This document shows, one piece after another, positions 55,204-64,000 of a stretch of DNA of 64,000 bases. Below the pieces are notes generated by a model. The model saw only the letters and a program-made list of their open reading frames with translations. It did no database searches and was not told the DNA's origin. The translations under genes were made by a program, and so were the position numbers. How positions within the stretch are numbered: position 1 is the stretch's first letter; each line of letters starts with the position of its first letter. The DNA is from Physcomitrium patens (Eukaryota > Streptophyta > Bryopsida > Funariales > Funariaceae), in the NCBI RefSeq assembly GCF_000002425.4, contig NC_037254.1, forward strand, positions 15,474,712 to 15,538,711, in the 5' to 3' direction.

Positions 55204-56115
55204 TTATATTCTAGGCTTATATTTCAATCCATAGCTTGTAGGAAGTCTACCATTTGCTACTATCTTTTTTAATTCATGATAAGACTCTCTTGAATATATT
55301 TTTACTATAGCATTTCTATCTATACTTATAGCTAAATTCTCTAGAACCTTTATCAGATCATCCTCTAAATCTATTTCTTTTATTATTCCAACTATGACTT
55401 TATCACTTAAAACTAAATCCATTCATTTTTAATTTTTTTTCTTGTTTCTTCACCCTTCTTTTATTTACAGAATCTAAATCTTTAATATTTTGAATATTCA
55501 TAAATCCAATATTAGTCAAGTTAAAAATCCAAAGTTCATATTATCTATACTAGGATTTGTAGATGATTTATTTTCATCCATGTGTCTCCATTTTATAAAG
55601 GTACTTTCTAAAAATCCACAAAGTTGTTTCCTCACTCCAAAGGTATGTCTCTTAATTGTTCTCTCTACCTCTTATGAATAAGTTTTATAGTAATAACTTA
55701 CACAGATTTTTTTCTTTTCCAACTACAAATCTTGGCATAATATGAACCATCATTAAAGACTAAAGTTTCCATTCTAGCAGCTATAATATAGGGTTGACAA
55801 AGTATTACCGGATATGTAGTAGAATTTTGCACAAAGAAATTTTGCTCCACTTCCACATTCTCAATCCTACTCTTTATAGCTAGACAAGCTTTATATAAAT
55901 CACCTTGTTGGTTGTTTGTTGCTCTAATTATCCAATCATGATTGGTACCAACTAGCCACTTGTTCTTTTCATATATCTGCCTTCACATAATGTTGATTTT
56001 AGATCCATGATCAACTAAGGCCAAAATCAAAACTTTAAAGTCTTTCAACTTCATATATGTCTCTATAGTAGCTTGATTCAAATATGGAATTGAATAGCTA
56101 TTACTTTTCATTCTA
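55204..56115 (-). pseudogene. Protease of G with DHG active site
   Basis: ILALVDHGSKINIM (Asp-His-Gly encoded at about 56004-56015) stands in the position of the D-S/T-G triad. GDLYKACLAIKSRIENVEVE, EQNFFVQNSTTYPVILCQPY and AARMETLVFNDGS follow. The linker to reverse transcriptase (55204-55422) has DLEDDLIKVLENLAI. The His is part of VDHGS, which I recall from relatives, so it may be lineage-specific rather than decay. A stop follows IM. Confidence 0.68.
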
Positions 56116-56299
56116 TTATCATCATACTTAGAGCAAAAGTTTATACATGCTTCTTAAGCATTCTTAAGAATTCTTAAGAATTTTACTAGGTAAATCTCAC
56201 AGATGTACATTTCATTTGAAACTCTTCTATAGTCTTTTTATATTTAATTAAAACCTCATCTCCCATATCAACCTTATTTTTAACTTTTTATATTACAAA

Positions 56300-56993
56300 T
56301 TATACAAATCCTTTGCCTATCTCTTCTTTTTCATCCATAGTTACATGAGTATCCAATGCCTCCACGATAATAGCTTCAGATGTCATTTGCCTCTTCTTCT
56401 TTATCACATTGATGATCAATTCATGGAAATCTTTCTTTGCTATGCCTAGAGCATCTCTTAGAGTGAATTCAATTTTTGCATCTAAGATCTTTTCCTCTAA
56501 AATACTTTTCATGTCTATAGATGACTCAATGTTAGATTGAAGCTTGTAAGCAGGATTTTTACCTTTAAGTTTACTTGTGTCATCTTCCTTCTTCTCTTTG
56601 TTCTTCTCCCACCACTCTTTTGGTAATGGTGCACCACCAAGATGAGTAGAAGAAGGCATTTTCCATGATTTTTTCTTCTTTAAAAACTTCTTTGTTTCTT
56701 GGAAACCTCTTCTTGTTTTTAGGCTTAATAACATTTTTTTTATGAATAGTTCTACTTCTTTTTTTGTCAACCATAGTATCATGTAGATCATCATCATATT
56801 TTTTTCTACATAAATATGCTTTAATACTAATAACATCAACTGGATCATTCCACCCAATCATTTTTCTGATAACTTCAACTCTTATAATCATAATTTTTAT
56901 AGTTGATAAGGAACTAGCCTTAACTGCTTTTTATCCAATTATAATAGAATAAAACTCAGCTTCTTCTCCTTGTATGATATTATTCTTTTATAT
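56300..56993 (-). pseudogene. Gag C-terminal/linker region of G
   Basis: 185 open codons at 56300-56857: a Lys-rich part with HLGGAPLPKEWWEKNKEKKE, then NPAYKLQSNIESSIDMKSIL, KIEFTLRDALGIAKKDFHEL and TMDEKEEIGKGFV. This leads into the protease. No catalytic domain is seen. The upstream stretch to the zinc knuckle is interrupted. Confidence 0.65.
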
Positions 56994-57242
56994 TTATTTC
57001 TCTACCAATTTTTTCATGCCACCCTTCTCAAAATTAGTCTTCAAAGGCTTATCTAATTCTATAAATCTTATCCTACCATCTTTAAAATATACAATATTAT
57101 CCTTGATTGCAGCCTTATAGCTATCACATTCACCATGCTTATGGTTTGGATTATCACACCACATGCATCTCTCCATAAATCCTTTTGAACCTTCAATTAC
57201 CTTTGATGAACTTACTATTTGGGATTTCTTCAAGTTAGTCAT
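56994..57242 (-). pseudogene. Zinc knuckle of G Gag
   Basis: 82 open codons. CMWCDNPNHKHGEC fits CX2CX4HX4C, followed by VYFKDGRIRFIELDKPLKTN. This is the nucleic-acid-binding part of Gag. Confidence 0.72.
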
Positions 57243-57897
57243 TTCTACCTTTAAATTTCATATGTTCTTAATTAATTCTTCAAGAGTGTCATCTTTAATA
57301 TTCTTTATCATCTTTTGAGGTGGCAATGGATTTTGAGATGTAGGCATTAATTCCAATCTTGATATTAAACCATGACTCTTAATCTTTTATTATTTAGTCA
57401 AAAGCCCCAATGTTTCTTTTACAAGCTTCCAATTATTTATAAAACCATTCTCAGATGTCTTATATACTAGATGAAAGAGAAACTTATCTTCTAAGTATTC
57501 ATTAGTTGCTTGCAAGAATAACCTTATTTTCCTTGCTTCCAATAGCACCCTCTTTTACCTCTCTTCTCTTTATATCTCCTTTATATGAACTTCAAAAGCA
57601 ACAATTCTTTTGTAAAAAATATAGGCCTTGAAATTGCCATTTCAGCCATACTAATTGATGTTCAAAAACTATTGTACAACTCCTTGTATTTACAAAAGAA
57701 TAAGAGTATGTTTTAAATTAAGACCTTAACTTCAAATGAGTATAATTTCTTCACCCTAACTCCAAATCTTCTAATGTTTGCATACAAATTGTAGTCTAAA
57801 TTCTAAACCTTACAATCTTGGCTTTTAATTTTCAAATGCCTCCTTTGAAGTTGTCGAAATCCTTGTTAAGATCATGAATAGTCTCCTCAAAGCCCAT
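57243..57897 (-). pseudogene. Leader and Gag N-terminus of G, unreadable
   Basis: It lies between the zinc knuckle and the 5' LTR, where capsid and leader should be. No conserved motif was read. The bases next to the LTR (minus strand ATGGGCTTTGAGGAG) are where a primer site should be, but I do not match them to a tRNA. Confidence 0.4.
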
Positions 57898-57996
57898 TGG
57901 GTATGATATTCAATCAATAGGGATGAAGTTCTCTATTCCTTGCCTTCATCCAACCATGCCTTATTTTCATCCCTTCCAATTAGCCTCCTACTAGTT
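57898..57996 (-). repeat. 5' LTR of G, first part
   Basis: It begins TGGGTATGATATTC and aligns with 38875-38970. The LTR is interrupted here by LTR-B and continues at 59469. Confidence 0.72.
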
Positions 57997-59468
57997 AAAA
58001 TCCTATTAAACTTCATTCAAACTTTAGGCCAAAACTAATTAAATCTTAGATTTTAATAAAATCCTAAATCCTAAATCAAATCCTAAACAAATCTTAAATC
58101 AAACCACAATCAAATCCTAAACCAAATCCTAACCAAATCCTAAACCCTAAATCAAACCCTAATCGAATCCTAATCCAAATCCTAAATCCTAAACCAAACC
58201 CTAATCCAAACCTTAAATCCTAAACCAAACCCTAACTAAATCCTAAATCCTAAATCAAATCCTAATCAAATCCTAAATCCTGAATAAAATTTTAACCAAA
58301 TCCTAAACCAAATCTTAATCCAAACCCTAAATCCTAAATCAAACCCTAAACCCTAAACCCTAAATCAAACCCTAATCCAAACCCTAAATCCTAAACCAAA
58401 CCTAACCAAATCCTAAACCAAACCCTAGTAATTCCTACAATAGATTTAAACCTCAATAACTAATGAATAAACCGTTGATCTTTATTCAAATTTTGCATAC
58501 TTCTAAAAAAATAAGTTAAAAATAAGCACAAAAAAATTGACAAGGATCGGAGTTACTAAATTGATGATAACTTCAAAAATGTGCTCGAGTATTGGCTGGC
58601 CTCCTTCTCTAATCTTAATGCCAATCTTTCAGAGTCAATATCTTTCTTTTGCACCGTTGGATTGATCTCAAAATTCTCATGCACATAGAAAAATAAGTCT
58701 TATATCCTCTTACATAAGTTTCACTCCAATCCAAGCAATAAATTACAAGAAATCTTAAAAACCCTCACTAGACCTAAAATTCTATTTTCTGAGACCTTGA
58801 CCCACTTAAACCTCAATATCCTTAAATTCAACTATTAGATCGTGCTAAAATTTACAAAAAATATTTAAAAAAACTATAACCATATACCTACAAAATTTCA
58901 CCCATAGATCTGCTACATAACTCTCAAAATCACCCAAAACGTAAACCCTATTTTATTTCATAAAATCCAAGTCATCCAAAACAAACCTTGACTTTGTAAA
59001 GCTCTTTCAAAGTCAAAACAACTTTAAATCACCCAAAATCAATACCTATAGAAACTTTATTCAATTTGCTATCAAATCCCACTCTCTGATCTACCAAAGA
59101 GTTCCGGACTCGTCGTCGAGACTCGGTTTTGTGCCTCAGGGTCTGATTTTGACCCTGGTTCATAACCGGCCCTCTCCGGGTATCAACATCTAGTTTTTTT
59201 TTTTATAAATTTTACTAGAATTTACTCTTAACTTTCTCTTAAAGATGTCTATATCATTTATTTTTCCAATCTACCTTATTTTGCCTTATTTTTGGCCCTA
59301 CAAAGTAAGTAGAAGCTATTTTTTTCTAAAACGGCAGCATTACTACTAAAAGTTTTACTACCTTCCTATCTTTTATCCATATTTTTCTACCTTTTCTTTT
59401 AACTTGGCTCTTCTATAATAAGATCCATATTATCATCTTTCACTATATAGTCATGTTACAATATGACA
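57997..59468 (-). repeat. LTR-B copy in the 5' LTR of G
   Basis: It is the reverse complement of 61719-63250: shared terminus CACTATATAGTCATG to ATATGACA, shared ACCGGCCCTCTCCGGGTATC (59166-59185) and the CCCTAAA-like array. The LTR-B 3' terminus (CAGGTGCCCGG) is missing, so about 270 bases are lost at the left. Confidence 0.78.
58058..58440 (-). repeat. Degenerate telomere-like array inside LTR-B
   Basis: Interleaved CCCTAAA, TCCTAAA and AACCAAACC units. Three perfect CCCTAAA repeats lie at 58344-58364. The inverse array is at 62755-63215. Confidence 0.85.
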
Positions 59469-59504
59469 CCACCTTCTTTTAAAGCTTCATACTAAATATT
59501 TAGG

Positions 59505-59547
<43 letters not shown>

Positions 59548-59590
59548 AAAATCAAAAAAAATAAAAGAAATAAAATAAGCTTTCTTAGCC
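59469..59590 (-). repeat. 5' LTR of G, second part, truncated
   Basis: It continues the match to the 3' LTR (39000-39100): CCACCTTCTT, TTCATACTAAATATTTAGG, an expanded AT run (59506-59544) and AAAATCAAAA. The last 110 or so bases of the LTR are missing and E4 sequence follows. Confidence 0.65.
59506..59544. repeat. (AT)n microsatellite
   Basis: An uninterrupted AT run inside the G LTR; the other LTR has a shorter TA run at about 39036-39050. Confidence 0.95.
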
Positions 59591-59860
59591 ATCAATAGTG
59601 TCCTATATTAAGGTAAGAAGACCACCTTGTTATTTGGTCATTGTTGAAGCCTTCGTAACTTCCTTCAAATAAAACATTTAGAACACCGTCAAGAGTTGTT
59701 CCTATCTCTAATAAAATCACCAATCAATGGGAGTTTCTTCGAAGGTGATGATATCAAACACGTTACATCTTGCCATCTAATCAAGGAAAGATATGTCATT
59801 CTTCAAGATCTTCATCTTCATTTCGTCATCTTGAAAGTTGTAATAATTGTAATATCTCAT
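59591..59860 (-). pseudogene. E4 ORF3 remnant
   Basis: ILLEIGTTLDGVLNVLFEGS, then YEGFNNDQITRWSS and HY, a stop, WLRK on the minus strand. The C-terminus is cut by the G LTR junction. It shares the E-family 7-base loss upstream (ETPIDW then frame change). Confidence 0.6.
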
Positions 59861-60044
59861 TTGATAAATCTGCAAATAAAAGTTCTTGAGTTGAATCTGT
59901 TGGTTGTTGGTTTTCCATCTCTTTAGCATGACAAATACATATAAGCTATAAAAAAAGATAGAAGGTAGAATATTAACTTCTTTTGATCTTATTTCTTTTA
60001 GAGCAAAGATTAGCTATTCTTCATCTTAATTTTGATAGATTTTG

Positions 60045-60205
60045 TTGATAAAAAGCTTTAACTTTCTTTATTATATTTGTAAGATTCTTTGATGGCTCTC
60101 ATATATATTTACTAATATCATATCGATGCCAATGAACAAGATATTTCAACCTATTTTGGTGCTACCTTGAGTCTAAGACCTCGAACTCTTAATCATTATC
60201 CACTT
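60045..60205 (-). pseudogene. E4 chromodomain remnant
   Basis: EFEVLDSR, a stop, HQNRLKYLVHWHRYDISKYI, then PSKNLTNIIKKVKAF. The chromodomain is clear; Trp of TWEP is lost to a stop. It lies upstream of ORF3 in element sense. Confidence 0.72.
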
Positions 60206-61260
60206 CTATAGGAGGAGGTAGTATTTGTCTTCTTTCCAAAATATTCACTATCTTATACAGTTCAAGAACAAATATGTGAAATATAGACTAGATCTTCATA
60301 GACTCTGATAGATATAATCAATAAGCAACAAGATTGATTTGTTCACAAATAGAAAAATATTCCAACCTATGATAGTACAACTTATTATAAAGAAAATTAG
60401 TTTTGATATTGTGATGAAATAAGCATATCTTATTACTTATATTGAATTGTGGTTGGTCCTTGTGATAGGCATTTGCATTGGTCTTTTTCCATCCTTAAGC
60501 TTCTTTTAATTGTATCTTCATTATTGCATGTAGTTCTGATAAATGATTTGTTAAACCTACCACCCCAAAATTATCAACTTTTGAAAAGTCAAAAATATCA
60601 AGTCATGGATGATAACCATAATTAGCAAAGAAAGATGATTATTGACTGGAAGAATATACTAAATTATTATATGCAAACTCTACTAATGGCAAAAGAGTTG
60701 TCCAATCAACTTAATGATAGTTGATGGTACACCTCAAATACTGTTCTAAAATTTAATTCACCCGTTCCATTTATCCATCAGTTTGAAGATGAAAAGCCAA
60801 AGAAAGCTTTATATCTACTTTTAAAATCTTGAATTAGGTTCTTCAAAATCTTGATACAAATTGAGTCTCCCTATTCAATATAATATCCTTTGGCAATCCA
60901 TGATAGTGATAGATATTTTCAATAAAAAGCTTAGCTATTTCTTGACTTGAAATAGATTTTGTTCATGATACAAAATGTGCTCTTTTGGTGAAGCTATCTA
61001 CGATTATAAATATGGAAATATTTAAATCAGAGATAGGGAGATCCATGATAAAATCCATAGAAACTAAAAAGGATGATTTTTGTAGAATAGGTAATAATTG
61101 AAGCAGTCTATAAGGTCAATGGCAAGGAGTTTTAGATCTTAAAAAAGTATTGCATGATTATACAAAGTATTTGACTGCCTTCTACATTTGAAGCCACCAA
61201 AAATCTCTTGATATTAGTTTCAAAGTCTTGTTATATCCAAAATATCCGGCTATTGAAAAA
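60206..61260 (-). pseudogene. E4 integrase
   Basis: Minus-strand sequence aligns with A2 15840-16600: the segment around 60740-60800 matches the HPQINGQT region, that around 61000-61060 the MDFITDLP region, and the FWW zinc-domain segment is near 61190. Heavily broken; no long open frame. Confidence 0.68.
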
Positions 61261-61271
61261 TCATGATGAGC

Positions 61272-61718
61272 TTAAAGGATAGGTAATTGTATCTTATCTT
61301 CTAGAATATATAGGTGAACTTCAAAATATAGTAGGTTGTTCTTGAATTCAAACTTTGAAGTATCATAGGACTTAGAAGAAGTATTCTTGATATCATGAAT
61401 AAGAAAATCAAAGGACATATTTGATTGAATTTGCTTGACAAAGGTTGAATCAAGAGTCAATGTTGATTTTATTACTCAAAGATGAAAATACTGGAACTTC
61501 AAGAGGATCATTTTTTGTTAATAAAAAGATGTTTTTTTTTTTTTTTGGTTCAAGATAAGAACGTCTAAAAAGGACATCTGATAGACTTTGTTGTTTTTTA
61601 GGTCAATAAGTGATCTTGAAATTAAATCTAGATAAAAACATACTCCAATGTGCTTGACAATGATTCAAAGCACGTGTTGATATGAAGTACTTAAGGTTCT
61701 TATGATCTGTATATATGG
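61272..61718 (-). pseudogene. E4 linker and RNase H end
   Basis: The linker ORF (61272-61460) reads MSFDFLIHDIKNTSSKSYDT, the counterpart of 6574-6774. RNase H (about 61590-61718) has the [16 protein letters not shown] motif and is cut by LTR-B at 61719. Confidence 0.72.
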
Positions 61719-63519
61719 TGTCGTGATGTAATATGACTAGTAGGTGAAAGGGTGAAGAAATATATCATATTTTGAGGATCTCACTTCAAAAATATTGTAG
61801 CAAATTATCTTGGAAAAATAGATATTAGTAAAAGGGTAGAAAAATTAAAGGTGCCTTTTTACAAATTATGCTTCTATTTACTTTGTAAGGCCATGAATAA
61901 GGCAAAACAAGATAGATTAGATAAATAAAGGATATAGACATATGTAGGGAGGAGTTAGGAGTGCAAATTAGTAAAAATTACCTCAAGAAGATGAAAGTTG
62001 ATACCCGGAGAGGACCGGTTATGAACTAGGGTCGAAATCAGACCCTGAGGTACAAAACCAAGTCTCGACGACGACTCCAAGACTCTTTGGTAGATCAAAA
62101 AGTGGAATTTGATAGAAGATTGAATAAGGTTTCTATGGGCATTGATTTTGGGTGCTTTGGAGTTGATATGACTTTGTAAGTGCTTTGTAAAGTAGAGGTT
62201 TGTTTCAGATAACTTGGATTTTATGAAATAAAATAGGGTTTATGTTTTGAGTGATTTCGAGAGTTTTGTTGCAGATCTACGGGTGAATTTTTTTGGGTTC
62301 ATGATTATAGTTGTGTTAAATATATTTTGTGAATTTAAGCTCGATCTAACGGTTAAAGTGAGAGATATTGAGGTTTAAGCGGATTAAGGTCTCAAAAAGT
62401 AGAATTTTAGGTCCAGTGAGGGTTTTTAAGATTTCATGCAATCTACTAGTTGGATTGGAATAAAACTTATGTGAGAGGGTATTAGACTTGTGTTTCTATG
62501 TCTATGAGAAATTTTAAACGAATAGAACAGCGCAAAGAAGAGAAATTGGCTCTGGAATGTTGGCATCAAGATTGGAGAAGGAGACCAGCTAACACATGAA
62601 TACATTTTTGAGGTTTTCGTCAATTTGGTAACTCCGATCCTTTTCAAATTTTTTTTTACTTGTTTTAAACTTGGCTTTTAAGAAGTGTGCAAATTTTGAA
62701 TTGAGATCAACGGTTTATTCATTAGATATTGAGGTTTAAATCTATCATAGGAATTACTAGGATTTGGATTAGGATTTGGCTAGGGTTCGATTTAGGGTTT
62801 GATTTAGAGTTTAGGGTTTTTTGATTAGGATTTGGTTAGGGTTTGATTTAGGATTTGGATTAGGGTTTGGATTAGGGTTTAGAGTTTGTTTAGGGTTTGA
62901 TTTAGGATTTGATTTAAGGTTTGGTTTAGAGTTTAGGGTTTGGTTAGGATTTAAGTTTGGATTAAGATTTGATTTAGGATTTGGATTAGGATTTGGTTAG
63001 GGTTTGATTTAAGGTTTGGTTTAGGGTTTAGGATTTGGATTAGGATTTAGGATTGGATTAGAGTTTGGATTAGGGTTTAGGATTTGATTTAAGATTTGAT
63101 TTAGGATTTGGTTTAGGGTTTAGGATTTGAAATAGGATTTGATTTATGGTTTAATTTAAGGTTTGTTTAGGATTTAACTTAGGATTTAGGATTTATTAGG
63201 ATTTAAGATTTAATTAGATTTGGTCTAAAGTTTGAGTGAAATTCACTAGGATTTTAACTAGAATTAAATTAAGGTTGAATTGACATATATTTGAGTAATA
63301 TTTGTGATCATTCTAATATTTCTTTAAGAATTTTATTGTTTGTTTGAAATTTCTTTGAGTTGTTTTGAATTTGATTACATTTTTTTACCATTATTATAGT
63401 CTAATTAGAGCATTATTAGTATTCTATTAGAATTAGGATTTTGTTATCGTAATTTCTATTCTTCCTTCTACAGCCAGGTGCCCGGAGCATTCTCAAGCAA
63501 GACTTCACACATTACGACA
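61719..63519 (+). repeat. Full-length LTR-B, solo, in E4 RNase H
   Basis: About 1.80 kb, TGTCGTGATGTAATATGAC to CACATTACGACA. The flanks ATGGT and ACGGT are an imperfect target duplication, and E4 RNase H reading continues on both sides. Internal landmarks are CCCGGAGAGGACCGGTTATG at about 62004, the TTTAGGG-like array, and CCAGGTGCCCGGAGC near the 3' end. Both ends are complete and no coding region is attached. Confidence 0.78.
62755..63215 (+). repeat. Degenerate TTTAGGG-like array inside LTR-B
   Basis: Mixed GGATTTGG, GGGTTTGATTTA and TAGGGTTTAGG units over about 460 bases, inverted relative to 58058-58440. Confidence 0.85.
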
Positions 63520-63720
63520 ACGGTGACTTGACATAAAGCACCTTTTAGATAATGATGCCATTCTTGAAATAAATCCATGATTATAAGGAGCTCTGTATTA
63601 TGGATCTCATAATTAATCTTAATTGCTAAAAATTTCCTGGAATGGAAAGCTACTGGATGGAGTTTATCATCTGTTTTTATTTATGACAATACGTCATCTA
63701 TAGCAAAGTTTGATGCATCT
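63520..63720 (-). pseudogene. E4 RNase H, upstream half
   Basis: This continues RNase H beyond the LTR-B insertion: INYEIHNTELLIIMDLFQEW-like reading and VAFHSRKFLAIKIN on the minus strand. Confidence 0.72.
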
Positions 63721-64000
63721 ATTTCCACAAAAAATATCTTAAAAAAATGGACATAATGTAAGATTGATGCAGAAGTAAACTCCTTCTTTAAAATATCAAA
63801 TGATGCTTCTGCTTCTTTATTCCACTCGAGTTTGACTTTACAAGTTAATAGTATGAGTTTAGCTACTACTTAAGAAAAGTTCTTGATGAAGATTTGGTAG
63901 TAATTAGTAAAGTCTAAAAAATATTGCTCATCTCATATTGTTCTTAAAATCTTCTAATCTATGATAGTTTGGACCTTCTTAGGATCCATCATAAGGCCTT
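63721..64000 (-). pseudogene. E4 reverse transcriptase end, runs off window
   Basis: Minus-strand pieces match APILHYVHF, a KVKLEWNKEAEASFDILK-like segment and the FLDFTNYYQIFIKNFS region; MMDPKKVQTI lies at the window edge. The element continues beyond 64000. Confidence 0.72.

Larger units (their letters stand above)
38875..59590 (-). mobile_element. Ty3/gypsy element G, host of two nested insertions
   Basis: The order on the minus strand is 5' LTR (57898-57996 plus 59469-59590), Gag, protease, reverse transcriptase, RNase H, integrase, 3' LTR. Element C (40177-47619) splits integrase. Copia-2 (48710-54066) splits the reverse transcriptase/RNase H boundary. An LTR-B copy splits the 5' LTR. 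Minus the insertions G is about 6.4 kb. Its protease has DHG in place of DSG/DTG. The protein is unlike A, E and C; I recall similar sequences from fungi or non-seed plants but cannot confirm. Confidence 0.75.

Noticed and set aside
56300..56857. Host gene encoding a Lys-rich nuclear protein
   Set aside because: It lies between the zinc knuckle and protease of element G in the same order and strand as a Ty3 Gag-Pol.
58058..58440. Possible chromosome end or true telomere
   Set aside because: The array is degenerate, sits inside LTR-B, and has an inverted counterpart at 62755-63215; unique-looking retrotransposon DNA lies on both sides.
62426..62647. Minus-strand frame inside LTR-B
   Set aside because: LTR sequence; the frame is not preserved in the other B copies.
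1..64000. Repeat-induced point mutation as in fungi
   Set aside because: Copies are unevenly mutated, Copia-1 and Copia-2 keep long open frames, and primer sites are of plant type.

Overview
The window is repeat-rich nuclear DNA of a land plant. It is very AT-rich and I see no host gene, tRNA, rRNA or CRISPR array. Plant origin is suggested by a primer site complementary to plant tRNA-Asp, a copia primer site matching the plant initiator-Met anticodon arm, chromodomain-bearing Ty3 elements, and arrays resembling the plant telomere repeat TTTAGGG. The species is unresolved. Several Ty3 families (C and G below) remind me of elements from non-seed plants or fungi, but that is memory, not a search.

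Almost everything recognisable is LTR retrotransposon, in layers. Family A and family E are sister Ty3/gypsy chromoviruses. A1 (1-3986, +) is internally deleted, A2 (14438-19470, -) is nearly complete at its 3' end, and a solo LTR lies at 29035-29509 with a perfect 5-bp target duplication. E1 (3987-7925, +), E2 (34030-35314, -), E3 (35318-38874, +) and E4 (59591-64000, -) are older and more broken. LTR family B, about 1.6-1.8 kb with telomere-like arrays in the two best copies, occurs as solo or truncated copies inside several of them. Family F is a small, probably copia, LTR.

The best-resolved structure is a nest. Ty3 element G (38875-59590, -) cuts E3 in RNase H. G's integrase is interrupted by Ty3 element C (40177-47619, -; target duplication CTTGC). 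G's reverse transcriptase/RNase H region is interrupted by Ty1/copia element Copia-2 (48710-54066, +; target duplication ATAAC). G's coding frames resume across both insertions. A second copia copy, Copia-1 (20328-25583, -), is almost identical to Copia-2 and inverted relative to it. Both carry the same in-frame stop codons.

The observations most worth follow-up are these: (1) a small third ORF after the chromodomain, whose reading frame is recognisable in one A and three E copies; (2) a palindrome just after the LTR TATA box, kept in A and E with paired changes; (3) arrays of perfect heat-shock-element repeats in the A1 LTR; (4) an uninterrupted coiled-coil-like ORF at the 3' end of otherwise decayed element C; (5) the two copia copies that appear to have jumped while already carrying stop codons.

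Long stretches (about 10.0-13.8, 25.6-27.7, 29.8-31.0 and 31.4-33.3 kb) hold only AT-rich sequence in which I recognise no gene. Coordinates of decayed features are read by eye and are approximate to tens of bases unless a terminus or target duplication is named.
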